Notes under the pieces: generated by a model | Database searches by the model: none | The model's input: only the letters and a program-made list of their open reading frames with translations | What the model was told of the DNA's origin: nothing | Assembly (NCBI GenBank): GCA_020161855.1 | Contig: JAIUNJ010000003.1 | Location: forward strand, 372,001 to 436,000 | From: Pseudomonadota bacterium | GTDB taxonomy: Bacteria; Pseudomonadota; Alphaproteobacteria; Rhizobiales; Aestuariivirgaceae | DNA length: 64,000 nucleotides | Direction: 5' to 3' | Made by a program: the position numbers and the translations under genes | Shown: piece after piece, positions 16,171 through 25,581 of the stretch | Layout: each line of letters begins with the position of its first letter | How positions within the stretch are numbered: position 1 is the first letter of the stretch

Positions 16171-17427
16171 ATGTCAATGGAAACACTCGAAATCAAAGAA
16201 CGCCAACAGGATGTCGTTCTCGATGGCCGGGAAATCTGCATCGTGGATGATGACGAGCTCTGCCGGGCGCAGGTCTCGCTGTTGCTCGGCCAAAAGAAGA
16301 TGCGGGTTGTCGAGGCGGGCGATACAGGCCAGCTGCTTGAGGCCCTCGATCAACGCATGCCGGATTGTATTCTTCTCGACTACAATCTCGTCTCAGAGAA
16401 CGGGCTCTTCGTCCTCGAGCGCCTGAGGAAGATATATCCGGTCCTTGCGCCGATCGTCATGGTCTCCGCTGACGAGACACAGAAGACAGCAATTCAGGCC
16501 TTCCGCGCCGGCGTCACAGACTTTGTCTCAAAGCGCAATCTGAAGGTTGATGAATTATCAGGTGCCATCAGGCGGGCGCTCTCCCTCCGGCTCAGGGATG
16601 AAGCGCGGATCAGTGAGGTTGACCGGTTGCGCAGGCACGCAAGGTTTGACGATCTCACAGGCCTGCTGCAGAAGAATGCCTTCGAGCAGCGTCTTGAACT
16701 CATCGCCGAATCCGCCCGCCGCCTCAAACGCCGCTGCGGCATAGTTGCCTTTCATGTAACACGGATATCTGAAGTACAGGATCGCTTTGGTATCATCGCG
16801 ACTGATCGGGTGTTGCGGGCATTCGGTCAGAAACTAAAGGATATCGCAAAATCCACTGAACTCTGTGGCGTCTGGGATCGCGGCACATTCGTCCGCATCA
16901 TTGACATGGACGCAGCACCAGCAGCCTTCGCTGAGCTGGCAAAGCGCCAAGCCGAACAGATGGCAATGGACTTTGACATTGCTGCGGCCCATCTGTCTCT
17001 CTCAGTCATTTCAGCACATGCGCTATACCCAGACGACGGAAACACGATCAGCAGCCTCATTGACACCCTCAACTCCCGCCTCAATGCCGAAAGAGACGGT
17101 TTCAACCTGAATGAGGCATCATCTTCCGACTGGGTCCAGCTACCTTCATCGCAAAGCGACAATTCTGAAACAGAGCGCAGGCGCGATACCCGTGCACGCA
17201 CGCTCAAGCCCGGGCGCATCTATCTGAGCGATCTCAACTCGACCATCGACTGCACAATTCGCAATCTATCATCCGGTGGAGCAGGGGTTCGTCTGCTGGG
17301 CCCGATGGCAATTCCCGAATTCTTCAACCTGAAAGTCTCCGACAACGGCGCGATCCGGAAAGTCCGGAAGCGCTGGCACGTCAACAATGATCTCGGTGTG
17401 GAGTTCATCTCCGAGTCATCGTCCTAG
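16171..17427 (+). CDS. REC - degenerate GGDEF - PilZ protein (cyclic-di-GMP effector)
   Basis: Protein of 418 residues from the ATG at 16171, which has GGAAGG upstream. An in-frame TTG at 16150 would overlap the previous gene. A REC domain (about 20-135) has IVDDDE and phospho-Asp in ILLDYNL. A middle domain (about 160-305) aligns with GGDEF proteins, starting RFDDLTGLLQKNAF, but where GGDEF should stand it reads WDRGTF, so it cannot be an active cyclase. A PilZ domain (about 333-418) carries both cyclic-di-GMP motifs, RRDTR at 337-341 and NLSSGGAG. The protein should thus bind cyclic-di-GMP and be switched by phosphorylation. It is placed directly after an active diguanylate cyclase gene. 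Confidence 0.85.
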   Translation: MSMETLEIKERQQDVVLDGREICIVDDDELCRAQVSLLLGQKKMRVVEAGDTGQLLEALDQRMPDCILLDYNLVSENGLFVLERLRKIYPVLAPIVMVSADETQKTAIQAFRAGVTDFVSKRNLKVDELSGAIRRALSLRLRDEARISEVDRLRRHARFDDLTGLLQKNAFEQRLELIAESARRLKRRCGIVAFHVTRISEVQDRFGIIATDRVLRAFGQKLKDIAKSTELCGVWDRGTFVRIIDMDAAPAAFAELAKRQAEQMAMDFDIAAAHLSLSVISAHALYPDDGNTISSLIDTLNSRLNAERDGFNLNEASSSDWVQLPSSQSDNSETERRRDTRARTLKPGRIYLSDLNSTIDCTIRNLSSGGAGVRLLGPMAIPEFFNLKVSDNGAIRKVRKRWHVNNDLGVEFISESSS

Positions 17428-17457
17428 AAGCCTCAATTCTGCATAGACAGAGGTCGC

Positions 17458-20400
17458 ATGGCACACGCACACCCCACTCAAGGCACGTTGTGGAACGACC
17501 TCGAGGATCCCTCCCCATTTCAGGGAAAGGTGAGGAGCATCTGGACGCTCTGCGCCCTTGTCGTAGCCGCCGTTTGCTTCGACAGGCTGGCGGGAGATCC
17601 CATGAGCCTGAACTTCGGCTGGGGTCTCACGATTGCCCTCATTCTCTACCGACCAGACTTTTTCCGGCCGGGATTGGGGGTATTCTTTCTCACTACGCTG
17701 CTGGCTGCGATCCCACTTTTTGGAGCGGCTTCTGCGCTTGGCTCAACAGCCATTACAGCCACAGCCCTTGCAGGAGCAGTATTTAGCGTCCGCCGCCTTT
17801 CACAGAAGCAGGGAGAACTGCCCTCTACAAGGGGGTTGCTAGAAACTATTGCGATAGCCGCGATCGGTGCGCCGCTGCTTCTGGCGGCAATTGCAGCATT
17901 CAGCACGAATAGCAATCTCGACTCTCTGCTCGACCTGACACACTGGGCCAATTGGCCAAAGACCGTTGTCGGCGCAACCGCAATCATTCCAATTGTTGCC
18001 CTTGCTTCCTCCACGACACGAGGCACAGGCATCGAGCGCACTGAATTTCTGCCTTTCATGCTCATGCTCGCTGGAAGCATGATCGTCGCCTGGATGGCGG
18101 ACAACTGGCTGCCATTTCCCTTCATCGTGGTAAGCATCCTCCTGCTGCTTGCTGCCTCTCGCCTTTCGCCGCTGGCAGCCGCCATACTGGGTGCCTGCAT
18201 CATCATCGAGATGACCGTAGCCGTACCGCAGAACGCCAACTTTCAGGGCAGTGTATCGCCAGGAGCGAGGGCTATTGCCGCAGTGCTGGTTGGCATCCTT
18301 CCCACAGTGCTAGCCCTTATCATTCAGGAACTGCGCACTGAACGTAAGCGCCTAACAGAGACAGGGCTGCGCCTTCGCCAGGTTCTGGCCGGTATCGAGG
18401 ATCATGCCTTTTGTGCCCTTGATCGGCACGGCGTGATCGTGAGCTGGAACAGCAAGATTTCCAGCATGACGAAGGCAATGGCCGACGTGCCAAAGGGCCA
18501 ATCGTTTGCAATCTTTTTTTCGCCGGAAGACCGCTCCGCCGGTGTTCCAGAAGATTTGCTGAATCGTGCCGTGCAAGCGGGGCGCGCCGAGAGCGTTGGC
18601 TGGCGCATACGGCTGGACGGTACCCGCTTCTGGGCGAGGACCACGATCGAGGCAACCATCGATGAGAACGGAAGCATCATTGGCTTTGTGAACTCTATGC
18701 AGGATCAGACCGAGCTTCAGCGGTCACAGAATGCACTGCTTTCTGCCGAACGGCGCTGGGGTTTTGCATTGGGATCTTCAGGTCAAGGCGTTTGGGACCT
18801 CGACCTGGACACAAAGACCATGCACTACTCCCATATTTGTGCAGCGCTTTTCGGGCTGACAATAGACGCACTCGGCAAAGATCCGGAGGCTTGGAAGGCT
18901 CTTGTGCATCCAGACGATGTCTCCCGCATTCCAGCGGACTCATCGGAGGAAACCGGAGAGACGGAGTTGCGCATACGTCACGCTGACGGTCGTTGGATCT
19001 GGATTACGGAGCGCCGCCGCGTCGCAGAGCGCGACGACAAGGGCAATCCAACCCGGATCATGGGCACGATCACCGACATCACGGCCCGGAAGCACGCTGA
19101 AGAGAAGTTCCGCCTTGCGGTGGAAGCGTCACCTATCGGCATCCTCATGGTCGATTCCAGCGGTAAAATTTCACTCGTCAACTCCGAGGTCGAGCGCATG
19201 TTTGGCCGGGAGCGTGACAGCCTGCTGGGCCGTTCGATCGACATCCTCGTCCCTGACTCAGTGCGTGCTGGACATGCCCAGCATCGTGCCGCCTATGCCG
19301 CAAAGCCAACGGCCCGCCGCATGGGCGCCGGCCGTGAGTTGAACGGACGCCGGCAGGACGGTTCTCATTTCCCGGTCGAAATCGGCCTCAATCCAATCAC
19401 GACAACAGACGGCTTACAGGTCCTTTGCACGGTTACCGACATAACGGCGCGCAAGCAGGCCGAAGCGGAACTGGCCTTGAGTGAGGCCCGCTACCGCAGC
19501 ATGGCCGAGAATTTCGTCGACCTCATCGTGCAGTTCGACCTCAGCTTTACACGGACCTGGGTGTCGCCTGCGAGCATGGACATTCTGGGAATTCCACCAG
19601 AAAAGCTGCACGGCACCAAGCCTTCCGACATTGTTCACCCCGATGACCTTGCCAGCGTCGAAGAGGTACTGAGCGCCGTCGCAGCGGGCACCGATCGCGG
19701 CAGCTACACGGCAAGATATCGTCACGCTGACGGGCACTGGGTCTGGCTCAGCGTGTTCCTGCGCCTCGTTCGCGACTACTGCGATGAGCCAATGGGCATT
19801 TTTGCCGTCGCCCGCGATATCACGCGCGCGCGCGCAGCCGAAGAAGCGCTCAAGGCCAGCGAAGTCACATTCCGCGGTGCCATGGAGGGAGCTTCCATCG
19901 GCATGGCTCTCGAAGAACTCGATGGCAACCGGACATCAGTGAACCGCGCGCTATGCAACATTCTCGGAATGACCGAAGACGAACTTCTGGCCGTCGACCC
20001 GGCGGAGCTCACCTATCCGGAGGACATCGGGATCGATGATGAACAGCGGCAGCAGTTGCTCGCCAATCAAATCTCCTCCTACCAGATTGAAAAGCGCTGG
20101 TTCCACCGCAGCGGCCGCATCGTCTGGACCCATCAAAGCATTTCGGTCGACAAGGCTTCTGATGGGACCCCCCGCCGCCTCATCCTCCAGATTCAGGACA
20201 TCACCGAGCGCCGGCAGGTCGAGCAAATGAAAAGCGAATTTGTCTCGATGGTGAGCCACGAACTTCGCACTCCTCTTACCTCCATTCGTGGGGCGCTGGG
20301 CTTGATCCTTGGGACGATGAAGAAGGACCTTCCGCCCCAGGTCGTGCGGCTGGTGGACATTGCCCACAAGAATAGCGAGCGGCTGATCCCGCTGGTGAAT

Positions 20401-21696
20401 GACATTCTGGATCTGGACAAGATCGATTCAGGCATGTTGAGGGTTGATCTCATCGAAACCGACGCAGCCCAGCTGGTGAGCCAGGCGGTGGAAGCAACAC
20501 GGTCATTTGCCGATCGCTATGGCGTCAGCATGACGGTGAGCGGCGTCAAGGACCAGATTCGCGTCCGCGTCGACGAAGGCCGGTTCAATCAGGTCGTGAC
20601 CAATCTCATTTCCAATGCAGCAAAGTTCTCGCCACGGGGCGCCAATGTGGAGGTTACTGTCGCTGCTCTGGATACACGGTTGCGCATTTCGGTGAAGGAC
20701 CAAGGACCGGGCATTCCCGAAGAATTCAAGGCGCGTATCTTTGGCCGGTTCGCCCAGGCCGACTCCGCAACAACACGTGCCAAGGACGGCTCCGGCCTCG
20801 GACTCCACATCTGCAAGCAGCTCACGGGTCTCATGGGCGGCGAAATCGGCTTCGAGAGCACCGTGGGTGTGGGTTCCACATTCTGGGTCGAGTTTCCTCT
20901 TGCGAACGCCCAGGTCAAAGCGCTGCCGCAGCCTTCGGCTGGCCCGGCAGAAGCAGACGCAAAGATCATGATTCTCTCCGACGATCAGGCGTTCACCGAG
21001 CTTCTCATCTCTTCAGCCAAGCAGGCAGGTCTCAATGCGATTGTCGCGAGCGCGGAGAACGCGCCGAACCAGCGGCCAGGCGAGGAGATTGAAGCGGCCC
21101 TGGTCGATGTGGCGCTGGCCGCGTCTGACAAGGGCGGAGGCATTCTCGCCCAGCTTGACGAACTCGCCGGACAACGTCCACCGGTCATCCTTGTCGGCGA
21201 CGCCGATCCAGCAATCGCCAAAGCGTGGAGAGCCCACGATGCATGGGGCATCGCTCCAGATGCTCCCCATGAGCTTGTTCGAAGGCTCGCTGCTCTCGTG
21301 GCTCCCGCAAGCAACAGATTGCCAACGGTTCTACACATCGAAGACGACTCCGACCTCGCAGCAGTGATTGCCGCCGGACTCAGCGGCCACGCAAAGGTCT
21401 TTGGCGTTGCGCGCATCTCACAGGCACTGAACACAATCCAAACGCGCAGATTCGATCTGGCTATCATTGATCCCATCCTGCCGGATGGCGATGCCTTGGC
21501 AATATTGACACCACATCTGGAGCGCCTGGGCATACCTGTGCTCGTGCTCTCAGCAGATGAAACCAGCGACCGTGACGTTGCTGCAATCGCGCGCATCATC
21601 AAGTCTCGCGTCAGTGAACCACAAATTGTCGAGAAGATCGTCTCTCTGCTCGCTGAATGCCGGAAGCCCAAGGAGCCCGAGAAAAATGTCGCATGA
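17458..21696 (+). CDS. MASE1/multi-PAS hybrid sensor histidine kinase with two C-terminal receivers
   Basis: A membrane sensor of 1412 residues. Residues about 25-285 form eight or so hydrophobic helices resembling MASE1. Then come about five PAS domains (roughly 300-430, 435-550, 555-665, 670-795, 800-925), several ending in the PAC pattern DITARK or DITERR. The HisKA domain has phospho-His934 in MVSHELRTPL. The ATPase domain has NLISNAAKF, DQGPGIP and GSGLGLHI. Two receivers end the protein: the first (about 1170-1285) keeps acidic residues but lacks the conserved Lys, while the second (about 1290-1405) has EDD, IIDPILPDG and Lys. AGAGG precedes the start. It is likely the input of the local phosphorelay with the HPt, GGDEF, EAL and PilZ proteins. 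The signal is unknown. Confidence 0.88.
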   Translation: MAHAHPTQGTLWNDLEDPSPFQGKVRSIWTLCALVVAAVCFDRLAGDPMSLNFGWGLTIALILYRPDFFRPGLGVFFLTTLLAAIPLFGAASALGSTAITATALAGAVFSVRRLSQKQGELPSTRGLLETIAIAAIGAPLLLAAIAAFSTNSNLDSLLDLTHWANWPKTVVGATAIIPIVALASSTTRGTGIERTEFLPFMLMLAGSMIVAWMADNWLPFPFIVVSILLLLAASRLSPLAAAILGACIIIEMTVAVPQNANFQGSVSPGARAIAAVLVGILPTVLALIIQELRTERKRLTETGLRLRQVLAGIEDHAFCALDRHGVIVSWNSKISSMTKAMADVPKGQSFAIFFSPEDRSAGVPEDLLNRAVQAGRAESVGWRIRLDGTRFWARTTIEATIDENGSIIGFVNSMQDQTELQRSQNALLSAERRWGFALGSSGQGVWDLDLDTKTMHYSHICAALFGLTIDALGKDPEAWKALVHPDDVSRIPADSSEETGETELRIRHADGRWIWITERRRVAERDDKGNPTRIMGTITDITARKHAEEKFRLAVEASPIGILMVDSSGKISLVNSEVERMFGRERDSLLGRSIDILVPDSVRAGHAQHRAAYAAKPTARRMGAGRELNGRRQDGSHFPVEIGLNPITTTDGLQVLCTVTDITARKQAEAELALSEARYRSMAENFVDLIVQFDLSFTRTWVSPASMDILGIPPEKLHGTKPSDIVHPDDLASVEEVLSAVAAGTDRGSYTARYRHADGHWVWLSVFLRLVRDYCDEPMGIFAVARDITRARAAEEALKASEVTFRGAMEGASIGMALEELDGNRTSVNRALCNILGMTEDELLAVDPAELTYPEDIGIDDEQRQQLLANQISSYQIEKRWFHRSGRIVWTHQSISVDKASDGTPRRLILQIQDITERRQVEQMKSEFVSMVSHELRTPLTSIRGALGLILGTMKKDLPPQVVRLVDIAHKNSERLIPLVNDILDLDKIDSGMLRVDLIETDAAQLVSQAVEATRSFADRYGVSMTVSGVKDQIRVRVDEGRFNQVVTNLISNAAKFSPRGANVEVTVAALDTRLRISVKDQGPGIPEEFKARIFGRFAQADSATTRAKDGSGLGLHICKQLTGLMGGEIGFESTVGVGSTFWVEFPLANAQVKALPQPSAGPAEADAKIMILSDDQAFTELLISSAKQAGLNAIVASAENAPNQRPGEEIEAALVDVALAASDKGGGILAQLDELAGQRPPVILVGDADPAIAKAWRAHDAWGIAPDAPHELVRRLAALVAPASNRLPTVLHIEDDSDLAAVIAAGLSGHAKVFGVARISQALNTIQTRRFDLAIIDPILPDGDALAILTPHLERLGIPVLVLSADETSDRDVAAIARIIKSRVSEPQIVEKIVSLLAECRKPKEPEKNVA

Positions 21697-22117
21697 ACTT
21701 TCAAGGATCATATATGCCGATGACGACGAAGACATTCTGAGCGTCGCAACACTCTCTCTTGAGGTGGTTGGCGGATTGTCCGTCAGTACATGCGGTGGTG
21801 GACAAGAAGCACTGGAAAAGGCGCGCGATATGCGCCCCGATCTCATAATGCTCGATGTCATGATGCCCGGGATGGATGGCCCGACCACGCTGAAGGCGGT
21901 GCGCGCAGACCCCGAACTGGCAGCCACTCCGGTCATTCTTCTGACGGCACGTGTCCGCAACACGGAAGTCGACGAATATCTCGACATCGGCGCCGATGGC
22001 GTCATTGCAAAGCCCTTTGATCCCATGACATTGGCGGATGAGGTTCGCGCCATCTGGGCGACAGCCAAAGCAAGAGGCCCGAAGCCAGCTAAGGGCGACC
22101 TGGGCCGGGTCGCCTGA
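21686..22117 (+). CDS. Single-domain response regulator (CheY/DivK type)
   Basis: Receiver of 143 residues beginning MSHELSRIIYADDDEDI. It has acidic residues ADDDE, phospho-Asp in LIMLDVMMPGMDG, Thr in ILLTARV and Lys in IAKPFDP, a complete set for phosphorylation. No output domain follows, only a short basic tail. The start overlaps the kinase stop by 11 bases and has AAGGAG upstream, so the gene is translated with the hybrid kinase and is its probable direct partner. A hairpin follows the stop. Confidence 0.9.
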   Translation: MSHELSRIIYADDDEDILSVATLSLEVVGGLSVSTCGGGQEALEKARDMRPDLIMLDVMMPGMDGPTTLKAVRADPELAATPVILLTARVRNTEVDEYLDIGADGVIAKPFDPMTLADEVRAIWATAKARGPKPAKGDLGRVA

Positions 22118-22138
22118 GCAAACGCGCCGCCTGCTCAG
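22114..22138 (+). terminator. Possible hairpin terminator after response regulator gene
   Basis: Perfect 7-base arms (22114-22120 and 22132-22138) around an 11-base loop overlap the stop codon of the response regulator. A second small GGCC hairpin follows. There is no T-run, so termination is uncertain. Confidence 0.3.
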
Positions 22139-22241
22139 CGGCCTGTTGGCCGGGTGACCAGCACCTCGTGGTGAAATTCCCTATGGCAAGGAACAATAAT
22201 CCATGTCAGCTTGCTGCATTGCAATATAGCAGCGGACACCT

Positions 22242-25200
22242 ATGGCAATCACGGCAAGCATACGGCACCTGACCCACTATCAATATGACCAGCCCGTCAT
22301 GCTTGGTCCGCAAATCATCCGCCTGAGGCCAGCCCCCTATAGCCGCACTCGCGTCATCTCACATTCACTGAAAGTCAGTCCTTCAGGCCATTTCGTCAAT
22401 CACCAGCAGGATCCTTACGGAAACTGGCTGGCCCGGTTTGTGTTCCCGGAGCCCGTGCGCGAATTCAAGATCGAAGTTGATCTCCTCGCTGATATGACGG
22501 TCTACAATCCCTTTGATTTCTTCGTTGATGAGACAGCCGAGAAATGGCCATTCGAGTATCCGGAAGAATTGCGAGACGACCTGTCAATCTATCGCAAGCC
22601 AGATCCGGCTGGTCCGCTCCTCACGTCTCTGCTGTCTACAATCACGAGAGACACGACCAACACTGTCGACTTCCTAGTCGCGCTCAATGCGCGACTATCC
22701 CGGCAAATTGGTTACATCATCCGGCTTGAGCCCGGCATTCAGACGCCAGAAGAAACACTTGAACTCGCCAAGGGCTCCTGCCGCGACACGAGTTGGCTGC
22801 TGGTAAACTTGCTGCGTCATCTCGGTTTTGCTGCGCGCTTTGTCTCTGGCTACCTCATCCAGCTCAAGCCCGATCTCGTGTCTCTGGATGGTCCGCCCGG
22901 CACCGACAAGGATTTCACCGATCTTCATGCCTGGGTCGAAGTCTATCTGCCCGGAGCAGGCTGGATTGGCCTTGACCCTACATCGGGCCTCCTGACCGGC
23001 GAGAGCCATATTCCGCTCGCCGCGGCACCTCACTTCAAAAATGCCGCCCCGATCGCAGGTGGCTTCTCGGCGCCACCCGGAACCCGGACCACGTTCGACT
23101 TCCAGATGGAAGTTCGCCGCGTTGCGGAGCATCCCCGCATTACCAAACCCTTCTCCGACGATGCGTGGACCGCTCTCAACGACCTTGGGCACAAGGTCGA
23201 TGCTGTCTTGGCTGAAGGAGATGTGCGGCTGACTATGGGCGGTGAGCCGACATTCGTGTCGATTGATGATTTCCAGTCCGCAGAGTGGAACACCTCGGCA
23301 GTGGGGCCTACGAAGCGAAGCCTCGCCGACACGCTGATCCGCCGGCTTCAGGCACGTTTTGCGCCAGGAGGCTTCCTGCACTACGGGCAGGGTAAATGGT
23401 ATCCCGGAGAAACTCTCCCGCGCTGGACTTTCTCTCTGTATTGGAGGAAGGACGGAAAGCCGATCTGGCGAAATCCTTCTCTCATTGCCGAAGAGGGCGC
23501 GAAGACCAGTGCCACGGCAGCTGATGCCGGCAATTTCCTGCGCCACATGGCCGAAGGTCTGGGCATCGCATCTGAGATGGTCCAACCAGCCTTTGAAGAC
23601 CCGGCCGAATGGGTACTGAAGGAGTCAAACCTTCCCGAGAATGTCACACCCGCAGATTCCAAACTCAAGGACCCAGAGGAGCGAAGCCGCATTGCGCGGG
23701 TCTTTGCGCGAGGTCTTACAGAGCCTTCAGGCCATGTGCTTCCTGTGCAACGCTGGCAGGCCAAGGCCGCTGGCCTGAAATGGCGATCAGAGAAATGGAA
23801 AACGAGGCGTGGTCATCTGTTTTTGGTGCCTGGCGACAGTCCTGTGGGCTATCGGTTGCCGCTGGGCACATTGCCTTACGTTCCGCCGGCCCAGTATCCT
23901 TACGTTCACATCACCGACCCCACCGTGCCGCGTGCGTCACTTCCGGAGTATCCCGCTGTTGCAGCGGCTCCCGATACCACTCACGACCAGCCGATCGCGC
24001 AAATCACGGCGGGCTCCGAGGTGCAAACCATTATAGAGCAGGAGTTGGGAAGCGACGCCGTGCGTACCGCACTCTCAGCCGAACCACGCGACGGCAGACT
24101 ATGCGTTTTCATGCCACCGGTTGAATCACTTGAAGACTATCTTGAGCTTGTTGCCGCCGCAGAGTCAGCAGCCGACGCCGTTGGCTTGCCGGTTCATATC
24201 GAAGGCTACGCACCACCCCACGATCCGCGGCTCAACGTTATTCGCGTGGCCCCTGATCCGGGTGTATTGGAGGTCAACATCCACCCGGCGGCAAGCTGGG
24301 ACGACTGCGTCGCCATAACGACAAGCGTCTATGAAGAAGCGCGTCTTTCGCGCCTTGGCGCCGACAAGTTCATGATCGATGGCAAGCATGTCGGCACTGG
24401 CGGCGGCAATCATGTTGTTGTCGGCGGGGCGACCACGCTTGATTCACCATTTCTGCGCCGCCCGGACCTGCTGCGCAGTATTGCTCTGCACTGGCTGCGG
24501 CATCCTTCCCTGTCATATCTCTTCTCTGGCCTCTTCATCGGACCAACGAGCCAGGCCCCACGCATTGATGAAGCCCGCCATGACTCGCTCTATGAGCTTG
24601 AGATTGCCCTGTCGCAGATACCTAATCCCGGCGAGGCAACCCCTCCCGCCCCATGGCTGGTTGACCGGTTGCTACGCAACATCCTGATCGATGTCACAGG
24701 CAACACGCACCGGGCCGAGATTTGTATCGACAAGCTCTATTCACCGGATGGCCCCACAGGGCGGCTTGGGCTCATTGAGTTTCGCGGCTTCGAAATGCCT
24801 CCGGATGCCAAGATGAGCCTCGCCCAGCAGGTGCTCATACGCGCCCTCGTGGCACGCTTCTGGAAGTCGCCCATCAAGGGCGCGCCGGTGCGCTGGGGGA
24901 CAGTTCTCAGCGACCGGTTCATGCTGCCACATTTCGTCTGGTCTGATTTCATGGATGTGTTGCGAGATCTTGGCGACCATGGCTTTGCCTTCCGCTCGGA
25001 ATGGTATGAGGCACAGGCAGAATTCCGCTTCCCCTTCTGCGGCGAGGTTGAATATGAGGGCGTACATCTTGAATTGCGCCAGGCCCTGGAACCATGGCAT
25101 GTTCTTGGAGAACGCGGCACCATTGGAGGCACTGTGCGCTACGCGGACAGCTCAGTGGAACGCATGCAAGTCAAACTGACCACGACCAACCCCGAACGCT

Positions 25201-25577
25201 ACATCGTGACCTGCAACAAGCGCAGCGTGCCGCTTGCCAACGCGGGTACAAGCGGTGTCAAGGTTGGCGGTGTGCGCTTCAAGGCATGGCAGCCATCAGA
25301 GGCTCTGCACCCGGTTTTGCCTGTCAATGCACCGCTCACTTTCGACATCTTTGACATGTGGTCAGGCCGCGCTCTGGGCGGCTGCACCTATCATGTGGCC
25401 CATCCCGGCGGGCGCAACTACGAGACATTTCCGGTCAACGGCAATGAAGCCGAAGCACGCCGCCTCGCGCGCTTTGAAAAGATGGGGCATACGCCGGGCA
25501 CCTTCTGGCCTTCGCCGGACGCGCCTCACCCGGAATTCCCCATGACGCTCGACTTGCGGCGCCCGGTTGGACTTTGA
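22242..25577 (+). CDS. Transglutaminase-like / DUF2126 protein
   Basis: Large protein of 1111 residues. The N-terminus is a bacterial transglutaminase N-domain (about 1-85, starting [14 protein letters not shown]) followed by a papain-like transglutaminase core with Cys180 (KGSCRDTSW), His229 (DLHAWVE) and Asp245 (LDPTSG). From about residue 300 onward it matches the DUF2126 family, with [13 protein letters not shown] and [10 protein letters not shown]. In genomes such proteins are encoded with circularly permuted ATP-grasp/alpha-E proteins and a smaller transglutaminase, as here. Comparative genomics (Iyer, Aravind and colleagues) predicted that they make and process peptide or amide tags, but the substrate is unproven. 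No signal peptide, so cytoplasmic. First gene of a three-gene operon. Confidence 0.88.
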   Translation: MAITASIRHLTHYQYDQPVMLGPQIIRLRPAPYSRTRVISHSLKVSPSGHFVNHQQDPYGNWLARFVFPEPVREFKIEVDLLADMTVYNPFDFFVDETAEKWPFEYPEELRDDLSIYRKPDPAGPLLTSLLSTITRDTTNTVDFLVALNARLSRQIGYIIRLEPGIQTPEETLELAKGSCRDTSWLLVNLLRHLGFAARFVSGYLIQLKPDLVSLDGPPGTDKDFTDLHAWVEVYLPGAGWIGLDPTSGLLTGESHIPLAAAPHFKNAAPIAGGFSAPPGTRTTFDFQMEVRRVAEHPRITKPFSDDAWTALNDLGHKVDAVLAEGDVRLTMGGEPTFVSIDDFQSAEWNTSAVGPTKRSLADTLIRRLQARFAPGGFLHYGQGKWYPGETLPRWTFSLYWRKDGKPIWRNPSLIAEEGAKTSATAADAGNFLRHMAEGLGIASEMVQPAFEDPAEWVLKESNLPENVTPADSKLKDPEERSRIARVFARGLTEPSGHVLPVQRWQAKAAGLKWRSEKWKTRRGHLFLVPGDSPVGYRLPLGTLPYVPPAQYPYVHITDPTVPRASLPEYPAVAAAPDTTHDQPIAQITAGSEVQTIIEQELGSDAVRTALSAEPRDGRLCVFMPPVESLEDYLELVAAAESAADAVGLPVHIEGYAPPHDPRLNVIRVAPDPGVLEVNIHPAASWDDCVAITTSVYEEARLSRLGADKFMIDGKHVGTGGGNHVVVGGATTLDSPFLRRPDLLRSIALHWLRHPSLSYLFSGLFIGPTSQAPRIDEARHDSLYELEIALSQIPNPGEATPPAPWLVDRLLRNILIDVTGNTHRAEICIDKLYSPDGPTGRLGLIEFRGFEMPPDAKMSLAQQVLIRALVARFWKSPIKGAPVRWGTVLSDRFMLPHFVWSDFMDVLRDLGDHGFAFRSEWYEAQAEFRFPFCGEVEYEGVHLELRQALEPWHVLGERGTIGGTVRYADSSVERMQVKLTTTNPERYIVTCNKRSVPLANAGTSGVKVGGVRFKAWQPSEALHPVLPVNAPLTFDIFDMWSGRALGGCTYHVAHPGGRNYETFPVNGNEAEARRLARFEKMGHTPGTFWPSPDAPHPEFPMTLDLRRPVGL

Positions 25578-25581
25578 ACAC

